DNA of 64,000 nucleotides from Pseudomonas sp. BMS12 (lineage in GTDB: Bacteria; Pseudomonadota; Gammaproteobacteria; Pseudomonadales; Pseudomonadaceae), in contig NZ_LSOF01000019.1 of assembly GCF_001592875.1 (NCBI RefSeq), positions 62,001 through 126,000 of the forward strand, given 5' to 3'. The position numbers and the translations under genes were made by a program. Shown here in pieces: positions 36,829 through 44,171 of the stretch (positions are counted from its first letter, which is position 1; each line of letters starts with the position of its first letter). The notes under the pieces are model-generated. The model saw only the letters and a program-made list of their open reading frames with translations, searched no databases and was not told the origin of the DNA.

Positions 36829-37284
36829 TCAGACGAAGCAGAGGCTCAGCGGTTCGGCGATGTAGGCGGGTTTTTCTTCGCCTTCGATCTCCAGGGTGGC
36901 TTCGGCCTTGATCAGCCATTGGCCGGGGCGCTTTTCGGTGACTTCGGAAAGCTTGAGGGCCAGGCGCACGCGCGAATTGACCTTGACCGGCTGGATGAAA
37001 CGCACGCTATCCAGGCCGTAGTTGACGCCCATCTTCATGCCTTCAGGCAGGATCATCAGGTTTTCCATCAGCTTGGGAATCAGCGACAGGCTGAGGAAAC
37101 CGTGGGCGATGGTGGTGCCGAAGGGGGTGTGCTTGGCCTTCTCGGGGTCGACGTGAATGAACTGGTGATCACCGGTGCATTCGGCGAACTGGTTGATGCG
37201 TTCCTGGTCGATGGTGAGCCACTCGGAGTGACCGAGTTCCTTGCCCACATAGTCTTGCAGTTGCGATACGGGTACGAACGGCAT
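36829..37284 (-). CDS. MaoC-family (R)-specific enoyl hydratase
   Basis: 151 aa single hot-dog domain. The catalytic signature FAECTGDHQFIHVDPEKAKHTPFGTTIAHGFLSLSL (about residues 32-67) has the Asp/His pair of MaoC/PhaJ-type hydratases. SVRFIQPVKVNSRVRL follows. Such enzymes hydrate enoyl-CoA, for example from beta-oxidation toward 3-hydroxyacyl-CoA. The physiological pathway here is not shown. The gene stands alone with its own terminator and GGAGG signal, divergent from lrgAB. Confidence 0.9.
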   Translation of the reverse strand: MPFVPVSQLQDYVGKELGHSEWLTIDQERINQFAECTGDHQFIHVDPEKAKHTPFGTTIAHGFLSLSLIPKLMENLMILPEGMKMGVNYGLDSVRFIQPVKVNSRVRLALKLSEVTEKRPGQWLIKAEATLEIEGEEKPAYIAEPLSLCFV

Positions 37285-37412
37285 AGATCCTCCTTGAGGA
37301 TGCGAGGTTATTTGTTGTTTTTACGATGAACCTGGCTGGCCTTAGATCATCACGACGAAGAACTTCGGGTCAAGCCAAATGTCGCGGTTTATAGGGTCCC
37401 CTTCGGCATGCC

Positions 37413-37418
37413 TATAAT
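37413..37418 (+). promoter_or_regulatory. -10 box of the LrgA/LrgB pair
   Basis: TATAAT, 28 nt upstream of the first start codon. The -35 region (TTATAG at 18-nt spacing) is only a partial match. It probably drives both genes. Confidence 0.5.
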
Positions 37419-37446
37419 GGCCAGCCTTCCCGCCGGAGACCCTTCC

Positions 37447-37809
37447 ATGCTGCTTCGCGGCCTGACCTGGCTGGTGCTGTTCCAGTTGCTCGGCACTGCC
37501 CTCAATATCCTTTTCCTGCCCATGCTGCCGGGACCGATCATCGGCATGCTGCTGCTGTTCGTCTTTCTGCTGCTGCGTGGCGAGGTTGGCGCGCCGATCA
37601 ACGAGGCCGCCAGCGGTCTGCTGCGCTACCTGCCGCTGCTGCTGGTGCCGCCGGCCGTCGGGGTCATGGTCTATGCCGAGCAACTGGCTGCCGACTTCTG
37701 GGCCCTGGCGGGGGCGCTGGGCCTGTCGCTGGTGCTGTCGCTGCTGTTCTGCGGCTGGTTGATGCAGAAGTTGATCGACCGGCAGACGCGCAAGGAGCAG
37801 CAGTCATGA
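37447..37809 (+). CDS. CidA/LrgA-family membrane protein
   Basis: 120 aa from the ATG at 37447 (GGAGA 8 nt upstream); an in-frame ATG at 37408 lies before the -10 box and is excluded. Four hydrophobic helices; GPIIGMLLLFVFLLLRGE and LLVPPAVGVM are family motifs. LrgA/CidA proteins are holin-like and influence murein hydrolase export, and newer work on the group also points to small carboxylate movement. Its end overlaps the LrgB-type partner by ATGA. Confidence 0.88.
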   Translation: MLLRGLTWLVLFQLLGTALNILFLPMLPGPIIGMLLLFVFLLLRGEVGAPINEAASGLLRYLPLLLVPPAVGVMVYAEQLAADFWALAGALGLSLVLSLLFCGWLMQKLIDRQTRKEQQS

Positions 37810-38522
37810 GTGGCACCTGGCAGGCCGCGTTGCAGGCGGTGATTCACCATCCGCTGTTCGGTGTCGGCATCACCCTGGCTGCCTATCAGTTGGCGCTGGC
37901 GGCCTACGAGAAGACCCGCTGGTTCTTCCTGCAGCCGGTACTGGTATCGATGACGGTGGTGATCGGCATATTGCTGCTGTGCGGCCTGAGCTATGCCGAG
38001 TACCGCGAAAGCACCTTCCTGCTCAGCGTGCTGCTGGGGCCGACCACCGTTGCCCTGGCCGTGCCGCTGTTCCTCAATTTGCGGCGCATCCGCCAGCTGT
38101 TCTGGCCGGTGCTGCTGACTCTGCTGCTCGGCGGCCTGCTGGCGACGGTGCTGGGTGTGGGCCTGGCCTGGGCCTTCGGTGCCGAGCGGATGATGCTGAT
38201 GACCCTGGCGCCGAAGTCAGTGACCTCGCCCATCGCCATGCTGGTGGCCGAGCAGATCGGTGGTGTGGCCGCGCTGGCGGCAGTGTTCGTGCTGATCACC
38301 GGGGTGCTCGGTGCCATCTGCGGGCCGGAGCTGCTGCGCCGTATCGGCGTGCATCATCCCGCCGCCCAAGGCATGGCTCTGGGTATCACCGCCCATGCGG
38401 TGGGGACCGCCAGGGCCCTGCAGGACAGCGAGGAAAGCGGCGCCTTCGCCGCCCTGGCGATGAGCCTGATGGGCATGATCACCGCCATCGCCCTGCCGCT
38501 GGCTGTGGCCCTGATCACCTGA
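37806..38522 (+). CDS. LrgB/CidB-family membrane protein
   Basis: 238 aa with about seven transmembrane helices. Family blocks LLGPTTVALAVPLF (about residues 74-88), LAPKSVTSPIAM (near 136) and HHPAAQGMALGITAHAVGTARAL (near 180) are intact. It is the obligate partner of the LrgA-type protein encoded just upstream, with a 4-nt ATGA overlap indicating translational coupling. Confidence 0.92.
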   Translation: MSGTWQAALQAVIHHPLFGVGITLAAYQLALAAYEKTRWFFLQPVLVSMTVVIGILLLCGLSYAEYRESTFLLSVLLGPTTVALAVPLFLNLRRIRQLFWPVLLTLLLGGLLATVLGVGLAWAFGAERMMLMTLAPKSVTSPIAMLVAEQIGGVAALAAVFVLITGVLGAICGPELLRRIGVHHPAAQGMALGITAHAVGTARALQDSEESGAFAALAMSLMGMITAIALPLAVALIT

Positions 38523-38556
38523 TACGGCCAGACTGCTTGATACGGAGAGTGTCTAC

Positions 38557-39147
38557 ATGAGTTTCCCGTTGTTTCCCCTCAACACCGTGCTGTTCCCGGG
38601 ATGTGTGCTCGATCTGCAGATATTCGAGGCGCGCTACCTGGACATGATCAGCGCCTGCATGAAACGGGGCGAGGGCTTCGGCGTGGTCGGCATTCTCGAA
38701 GGCGAGGAGGTCGGCGAGGCGGCCAGCCGTTTTGCCGCGCTGGGGTGTGAGGCCGTGATTCGCGACTTTCAGCAGCGCCCCAATGGCCTGCTGGGCATTC
38801 GCGTTGAGGGTGCGCGGCGTTTTCACGTGGACAAGGTGGTGGTGCAGCCCGATCAGCTGGCGCTGGCCGAGGTCAGCTGGCTCGACGAGCCGGACGATGC
38901 CCCGCTGCTGGCCGAACATGCCGACCTGGCCGCTTTGCTCGCTGCCCTGGCCGAGCATCCCCTGGTATCCGGTCTGGGTATGGGCGGCGCGGTGAGCGGC
39001 CAGCAGGCCCTGGCCAATCAACTGGCCTACCTGCTGCCGTTCTCCATCGAGCAGAAACTGCAGGCGCTGATGCTCGATGAGCCTCTGCAACGACTGGAGC
39101 ATATCCAGGGGCTGCTCGACGATCTGCAGGGCGAGCTGACAGCCTAG
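38557..39147 (+). CDS. LON substrate-binding-domain protein
   Basis: 196 aa. It consists only of the N-terminal LON domain (FPLNTVLFPGCVLDLQIFEARYLDMI at residues 4-29; RFHVDKV and the LLPFSIEQKLQALM helix later). There is no AAA+ or protease part. Stand-alone LON-N proteins are common in proteobacteria and their role is unclear. It is 34 nt downstream of the LrgB-type gene and possibly in the same transcript. Confidence 0.9.
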   Translation: MSFPLFPLNTVLFPGCVLDLQIFEARYLDMISACMKRGEGFGVVGILEGEEVGEAASRFAALGCEAVIRDFQQRPNGLLGIRVEGARRFHVDKVVVQPDQLALAEVSWLDEPDDAPLLAEHADLAALLAALAEHPLVSGLGMGGAVSGQQALANQLAYLLPFSIEQKLQALMLDEPLQRLEHIQGLLDDLQGELTA

Positions 39148-39229
39148 GTCGAGGTTCCGGCGGTTATGGGTCGTGAGAGCGGCCCCGCCACGAGAAGCAG
39201 CCCGCTCTTCCTCTCGCGTCTACTGACCG

Positions 39230-40546
39230 TCAATAGCGGTACTGCTGAATCGCCTCCGGCAGTGCCCAGGCGCTGACCGTACCGAGCAGTGCCAGGGTGG
39301 CAGGCAGAATCAGCCACCAGACGCGGGCGCCCAAGGGTTGCATGGGGGCGCGTCGCTGCAGCCAGGCCAGGCTGAGCGCGCAGACCATGCCGGCGAGCAG
39401 GCTGCCGGCGAGTATGTCGGTCGGCCAATGCACGCCCAGATAGACCCGCGACAGGGCTATGGCCAATGCCGGCATGCTGGCCAGCAGCAGCCAGGCCAGG
39501 CGCGTGCGCGCCGATGCGCCGCGACCGGCCAGCACGCCGAGGGCGAGAAAGCAGGCGAAGGCCGCCGAACTGTGGCCGCTGGGCAGGCTGAAGGTGTCCA
39601 GCGGCTGCAGCAGCACATCCGGCCTGGCGCGGGCGAAGGCCTGTTTGAGCGCGGTGTTGGCCAGTGCCGTGAGCAGCATGCTGCTGCCCACGTACAGCGC
39701 GGCCTGGAAACGGCGTGCCAGCAGCAGAAGCAGCGTCAGCAGCACCCCGGCCGCCGCCTGGGTGTGGAAATCGCCGAGCCCGGTGATCAGCAACGCCAGG
39801 CTGTCCATGGCTGGGGCGCGCTGTTCCTGCACCAGCGCCATCAGGCCCTGATCTAGCGCCTGCAGGTGGTTTACGCCGAGTAGCAGGGCTAACAGCAGCG
39901 CGGCACACAGGCCGGCGGCCAGCAGGGTGGCCCAGCGCAGCTCGCGCAGGCTGCTGTGGATCACCAGCACCAGCATCAGGGCCACCCCGCCAGCGACCGC
40001 GCCCGCCTCGCCCCAGAAGCCTGCGGGCAGTGGCAGGCGCAGTGCCGCGCCAGTGGCCCAGCCCGGCAACAGGTAGGCCACCGACCAGCCGGCAGCCGCC
40101 AGCAGGCTGACCAGCAAGAAACGCACGAACGGCATGTCGAGCATGCCGGCCACCAGGGGCAGCATCGGCCGCAGCGGGCCGATGAAGCGTCCCACCAGCA
40201 GGCTGGTCACGCCGTAGCGCTGGAAATAGTGCTCTGCGCCGCTCAGCCAGGCAGGGTGCTTGCGCAGCAACGACAGATTGCGGATGTCCTGATGGTAGCG
40301 GCGGCCCAGGCCGTAGGAAATCACGTCGCCCAACAGTCCGCCGCAATAGGCCAGCAACAGTGTCTGCCACAGCTCCAGGGCGCCGCTGCCGGCCAGCACG
40401 CCGAGGCTGAACAGCACCACGGTGCCGGGAATCACCAGGCCGGCCACGGCCAGGCATTCCACGCAGGCCATCACTAGGATGACCAGCGCCAGCCAGTGTG
40501 GATTGGCTTCCAGCCAGAGGGCCAGGGCGTCGTACCAATGGCTCAT
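39230..40546 (-). CDS. DedA-PAP2 fusion membrane protein
   Basis: 438 aa from the ATG at 40546 (GAGGAG upstream), overlapping the mpg stop by ATGA. Residues 1-about 165 are a DedA/SNARE-associated domain (VIPGTVVLFSLGVLAG, GDVISYGLGRRYH, and the RFIGPLRPMLPLVAGMLDM re-entrant motif at 120-138). After linker helices, residues about 230-400 are a PAP2 phosphatase with all three motifs: KQAFARARP (301-309), PSGH (322-325) and SRVYLGVHWPTD (366-377). DedA proteins include undecaprenyl-phosphate flippases and PAP2 proteins include undecaprenyl-diphosphate phosphatases. One chain may therefore dephosphorylate and return the lipid carrier (inference). Confidence 0.9.
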   Translation of the reverse strand: MSHWYDALALWLEANPHWLALVILVMACVECLAVAGLVIPGTVVLFSLGVLAGSGALELWQTLLLAYCGGLLGDVISYGLGRRYHQDIRNLSLLRKHPAWLSGAEHYFQRYGVTSLLVGRFIGPLRPMLPLVAGMLDMPFVRFLLVSLLAAAGWSVAYLLPGWATGAALRLPLPAGFWGEAGAVAGGVALMLVLVIHSSLRELRWATLLAAGLCAALLLALLLGVNHLQALDQGLMALVQEQRAPAMDSLALLITGLGDFHTQAAAGVLLTLLLLLARRFQAALYVGSSMLLTALANTALKQAFARARPDVLLQPLDTFSLPSGHSSAAFACFLALGVLAGRGASARTRLAWLLLASMPALAIALSRVYLGVHWPTDILAGSLLAGMVCALSLAWLQRRAPMQPLGARVWWLILPATLALLGTVSAWALPEAIQQYRY

Positions 40547-41229
40547 GGGTGCAGCTCCTCGCTGTTCAACAGGTAAAAGTCGCGCCCTTCGACCTGGCCG
40601 CGGCGCAATGGGTTGCGTGTGCACTGGCGAACGTAGGCGGCATCGACGAAACGGTAGGGCAGATGTTCGTCGCGCCCGTGCGGGATGCCCAGGCGCGGGC
40701 ACTGGATGATCTGTGGCGGACGCAGGCCAACGTCCTCGACGAACAGCCGTTGCGGGTCGAAGCGGCGCGCGTCCCAGTCCGGCACCCTGAGCCCCAGGGC
40801 CTTGCACAGCAGGGTCTGGCCGGCACACAGGCGCTCGCTGGGGCGGGTGCCGCCATCGGCTGCGGGGTTGTTCGCCTGCATGCGCGCCAGGGCGTCGCTG
40901 GCGCAATGTTGGTCGATCCAGGGCGTGGCCGACTTGATCAACACCGCATTGCCAGGGCCTTGGGCGCTGAAGTTCAGCGAGTCGCCGCCGCGGGCGTAGT
41001 ACATGTAGATGTGCCCGCCATCGAGAAACAGCGCCTTGCGTTTTTCGGTATAGCCGAGCGAGGCGTGGCTGCCCTTGTCGACCAGGTAGTAGGCCTCGGT
41101 CTCGATGATTCGCGCGGCGAGCCAGTGGCCCTGATGGCGGTGGCGGATGATCTTGCCCAACAGGTCGCGGGCCAGGGTCTGGGCGTCGCGATCGAAGAAG
41201 CTGTCGGGCAGTGGGCTGGGTGCGCGCAT
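40543..41229 (-). CDS. mpg: DNA-3-methyladenine glycosylase (Mpg/AAG type)
   Basis: 228 aa. It removes alkylated purines in base-excision repair. AAG motifs visible: LARDLLGKIIRH near the start, ARIIETEAYYLVDKGSHASLGYTEKRKALFLDGGHIYMYYARG (about 39-82) with the catalytic Glu and DNA-intercalating Tyr, and the LCAGQTLLCKALGL block. It is the first gene of the pair with the DedA-PAP2 gene and is divergent from proA. Confidence 0.93.
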   Translation of the reverse strand: MRAPSPLPDSFFDRDAQTLARDLLGKIIRHRHQGHWLAARIIETEAYYLVDKGSHASLGYTEKRKALFLDGGHIYMYYARGGDSLNFSAQGPGNAVLIKSATPWIDQHCASDALARMQANNPAADGGTRPSERLCAGQTLLCKALGLRVPDWDARRFDPQRLFVEDVGLRPPQIIQCPRLGIPHGRDEHLPYRFVDAAYVRQCTRNPLRRGQVEGRDFYLLNSEELHP

Positions 41230-41359
41230 GCAGGGTCCGGCTGGCTTGGGAAGCTGGCGATCTTAGCAATGCTCGGCTGAAATCGGGCTGAACGACGGTT
41301 AATTACGGGCAATGGGCGCCGTCTGCCCGGCGATGCTGGGCGCGGCGGGGCACGCCGGC

Positions 41360-41365
41360 TATAAT
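41360..41365 (+). promoter_or_regulatory. -10 box upstream of proA
   Basis: TATAAT, 36 nt before the proA ATG. The -35 area is poor (TGGGCG or nearby), so the promoter may be weak or activator-dependent. It is the only clear promoter before the long proA-to-dacC gene run. Confidence 0.5.
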
Positions 41366-41401
41366 CAGCCACTTTTTCCAGCCGCCAGACCATTGCCGAC
41401 C

Positions 41402-42667
41402 ATGACCGAGTCCGTACTCGACTATATGACCCGCCTGGGCCGCGCCGCGCGCGAGGCTTCGCGGGTGCTCGCCCGTGCCAGCACTGCGCAGAAGAACCGC
41501 GCCCTGCAGGCCGCCGCCAATGCCCTCGACGCCGCGCGCGCCGAGCTGACCGCCGCCAATGAGCTGGATCTGGCCGCCGCCCGCGCCAGTGGCCTGGAGC
41601 CGGCCATGGTCGATCGCCTGGCGCTGACCCCGGCCGTGATCGACTCGATGATCGAGGGCCTGCGCCAGGTCGCCACCTTGCCGGACCCGATCGGCGAGAT
41701 CCGCGACATGCGCTACCTGCCGTCCGGCATCCAGGTCGGCAAGATGCGCGTGCCGCTGGGCGTGATCGGCATCATCTACGAGTCGCGCCCCAACGTGACC
41801 ATCGACGCCGCCAGCCTGTGCCTGAAGTCCGGCAACGCCACCATCCTGCGTGGCGGTTCCGAGGCGATTCATTCCAATCAGGCGATTGCCCGCTGCATCC
41901 AGCTCGGTCTGGCCGAGGCGGATTTGCCGGCCAGCGCGGTGCAGGTGGTGGAAACTACCGATCGCGCCGCCGTCGGTGCGCTGATCAGCATGCCGGAATT
42001 CGTCGATGTGATCGTGCCGCGCGGCGGTAAGGGGCTGATCGAGCGCATCAGTCGTGACGCCAAGGTGCCGGTGATCAAGCACCTGGACGGCGTCTGCCAT
42101 GTCTATGTCGATGTGGCGGCCGACGTCGACAAGGCCATTCGTGTCGCCGACAACGCCAAGACCCAGCGCTACTCGCCGTGCAACGCCATGGAAACGCTGC
42201 TGGTGCATGAGGCCATCGCCGCCCGTGTGCTGCCGCCGTTGGCCGCGATCTATCGCGACAAGGGCGTGGAACTGCGTGGCGATGCCGCGACCCGGGCCCT
42301 GCTGGGTGCCGATGTGCTGGAGGCCAGCGAAGACGACTGGTATGCCGAGTACAACGCGCCGATCCTGGCGATTCGCATCGTCGACTCGCTGGAGTCGGCC
42401 ATCGAGCACATCAACCAATACGGCTCGCAGCACACCGACGCGATCATCACCGAGAACTTCAGTGATGCGCGGCGTTTCCTCACCGAGGTGGATTCCGCCT
42501 CGGTGATGGTCAATGCCTCGACCCGTTTCGCCGATGGCTTCGAGTACGGCCTGGGCGCGGAGATCGGCATTTCCACCGACAAGCTGCATGCGCGTGGCCC
42601 GGTCGGCCTGGAAGGCCTGACCAGCGAGAAGTACGTGGTATTCGGCGACGGGCATATCCGTACCTGA
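41402..42667 (+). CDS. proA: Gamma-glutamyl phosphate reductase
   Basis: 421 aa from the ATG at 41402 (MTESVLDYM); the upstream frame lies over the promoter. It is the second enzyme of proline synthesis and reduces gamma-glutamyl phosphate to the semialdehyde. Family blocks: PLGVIGIIYESRPNVTIDAASLCLKSGNATILRGGSEA (about residues 117-154), SRDAKVPVIKHLDGVCHVYVD (near 218) and KTQRYSPCNAMETLLVH with the catalytic Cys. Its stop overlaps the nadD start. Confidence 0.97.
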   Translation: MTESVLDYMTRLGRAAREASRVLARASTAQKNRALQAAANALDAARAELTAANELDLAAARASGLEPAMVDRLALTPAVIDSMIEGLRQVATLPDPIGEIRDMRYLPSGIQVGKMRVPLGVIGIIYESRPNVTIDAASLCLKSGNATILRGGSEAIHSNQAIARCIQLGLAEADLPASAVQVVETTDRAAVGALISMPEFVDVIVPRGGKGLIERISRDAKVPVIKHLDGVCHVYVDVAADVDKAIRVADNAKTQRYSPCNAMETLLVHEAIAARVLPPLAAIYRDKGVELRGDAATRALLGADVLEASEDDWYAEYNAPILAIRIVDSLESAIEHINQYGSQHTDAIITENFSDARRFLTEVDSASVMVNASTRFADGFEYGLGAEIGISTDKLHARGPVGLEGLTSEKYVVFGDGHIRT

Positions 42668-43305
42668 TGGCGCGACGTATTGGCCTGCTCGGCGGCACCT
42701 TCAATCCGGTGCATATCGGGCACCTGCGCGCAGCGCTGGAAGTGGCCGAGTACATGGGGCTGGACGAGCTGCGGTTGATTCCCAGTGCCCGTCCACCGCA
42801 TCGCGAAACACCACAGGCAAGTGCCGAGCAGCGTCTGGCCATGGTCGAGCTGGCAGTGGCCGGCGAGTCGCTGCTCAAGGTCGATGACCGCGAATTGCAG
42901 CGCGACAAGCCGTCGTTCACCTACGACACCCTGGAATCGGTGCGTGGTGAGCTGGCGGCGGACGATCAGTTGTTTCTCCTGCTGGGCTGGGATGCCTTCT
43001 GCGGGTTGCCCTCCTGGCATCGTTGGCAGGAACTGCTCGAGCATTGCCACATCCTCGTGCTGCAGCGGCCGGATACCGGTAACGAGCCGCCCGAGGCGTT
43101 GCGCGACCTGTTGGCGGCGCGCAGCGAGAACGATCCGCTGAGCCTGCTCGGGCCTGGCGGGCAAATCAGTTTCATCTGGCAGACGCCGCTGGCGGTGTCT
43201 GCCACCCAGGTTCGCCAGTTGCTGGCGCAAGGGCGTTCGGTGCGTTATCTGGTGCCCGACGCCGTGCTGGCCTATATCCATGCTCACGGACTGTACCGTG
43301 AGTAA
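42667..43305 (+). CDS. nadD: Nicotinate-nucleotide adenylyltransferase
   Basis: 212 aa. It converts NaMN to NaAD in NAD synthesis. The nucleotidyltransferase signature GGTFNPVHIGHLRAALEVAE (about residues 9-28) includes the HIGH-like HxGH. SFTYDTLESVR and the late SATQVRQLLAQGRSVRYLVPDAVLAYI with the second ATP motif are present. It starts in the proA stop codon (TGATGG), so translation is coupled. Confidence 0.96.
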   Translation: MARRIGLLGGTFNPVHIGHLRAALEVAEYMGLDELRLIPSARPPHRETPQASAEQRLAMVELAVAGESLLKVDDRELQRDKPSFTYDTLESVRGELAADDQLFLLLGWDAFCGLPSWHRWQELLEHCHILVLQRPDTGNEPPEALRDLLAARSENDPLSLLGPGGQISFIWQTPLAVSATQVRQLLAQGRSVRYLVPDAVLAYIHAHGLYRE

Positions 43306-43324
43306 ATCGATTCATGAGGTAACG

Positions 43325-43684
43325 ATGCAAAACGAAGAACTGGTCAAGGTCGCCGTTGCGGCCCTGGAAGATATGAAGGGTGCCGATATCACCACCATCG
43401 ATGTGCGCGGCAAGACCAGCGTCACCGATTTCATGGTGATCGCCAGCGGTACTTCCAGCCGTCACGTCAAGTCGATGGCCAACGAGGTGCTGGACAAGGT
43501 CAAGGAGCAGGGCGTACGCCCGCTGGGCAGCGAAGGCCTGGATGGCGGCGAGTGGGCTCTGCTCGACCTGGGCGACGTGGTGGTGCATGTGATGCAGGTT
43601 GCCACTCGTCAGTTCTACGACCTCGAGCGTCTGTGGCAGGGCGCCGAGCAGAGCCGTGCGCAGCACCAGGATCCGGCCGAGTAA
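43325..43684 (+). CDS. rsfS: Ribosomal silencing factor RsfS
   Basis: 119 aa from the ATG at 43325 (GAGG 6 nt upstream); an upstream ATG at 43280 lies inside nadD. It binds L14 (uL14) on the large subunit and blocks joining of subunits in starved cells. The RsfS fold is seen in DITTIDVRGKTSVTDFMVIASGTSSRHVKSMA (about residues 19-50) and GLDGGEWALLDLGDVVVHVM (about 75-95). It sits between nadD and rlmH as in most gammaproteobacteria. Confidence 0.96.
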   Translation: MQNEELVKVAVAALEDMKGADITTIDVRGKTSVTDFMVIASGTSSRHVKSMANEVLDKVKEQGVRPLGSEGLDGGEWALLDLGDVVVHVMQVATRQFYDLERLWQGAEQSRAQHQDPAE

Positions 43685-43693
43685 GTCGCTAAC

Positions 43694-44161
43694 GTGCGTA
43701 TCAAACTGATCGCCGTTGGCTCGCGCATGCCGCGCTGGGTCGAGGATGGCTGGCAGGAGTATGCCAAGCGTCTGCCGCCCGAGCTGCCGCTGGAGCTGGT
43801 GGAGATTCCGCTGACCACCCGCGGCAAGAATGCCGACATCGCCCGCCTGATCCGTCAGGAGGGCGAGGCCATGCTGAGCAAGGTGCAACCGGGGGAACGT
43901 ATCGTCACCCTGGAAGTCCATGGCAAGCCATGGAGCACCGAGCAGCTGGCCGCCGAGCTGGAGCGCTGGCGCCTGGATGCGCGCACGGTCAACCTGATGG
44001 TCGGCGGCCCGGAGGGGCTGGCGCCGGAAGTCTGCGCACGTAGCGAGCAGCGCTGGTCGCTGTCGCCGTTGACCCTGCCGCACCCGCTGGTGCGTATCCT
44101 GCTCGGCGAGCAGATCTATCGGGCCTGGACTGTGCTGTCCGGCCATCCGTATCACAAGTAA
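43694..44161 (+). CDS. rlmH: 23S rRNA m3-pseudouridine-1915 methyltransferase
   Basis: 155 aa with a GTG start at 43694. It is a SPOUT-class methyltransferase that methylates pseudouridine 1915 in helix 69. The C-terminal trefoil-knot blocks NLMVGGPEGLAP (about residues 100-111), SLSPLTLPHPLVRILLGEQIYRAWTVLSGHPYHK and the EYAKRLP region are diagnostic. It is 9 nt after rsfS. Confidence 0.96.
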   Translation: MRIKLIAVGSRMPRWVEDGWQEYAKRLPPELPLELVEIPLTTRGKNADIARLIRQEGEAMLSKVQPGERIVTLEVHGKPWSTEQLAAELERWRLDARTVNLMVGGPEGLAPEVCARSEQRWSLSPLTLPHPLVRILLGEQIYRAWTVLSGHPYHK

Positions 44162-44171
44162 GCAGTAGTCG

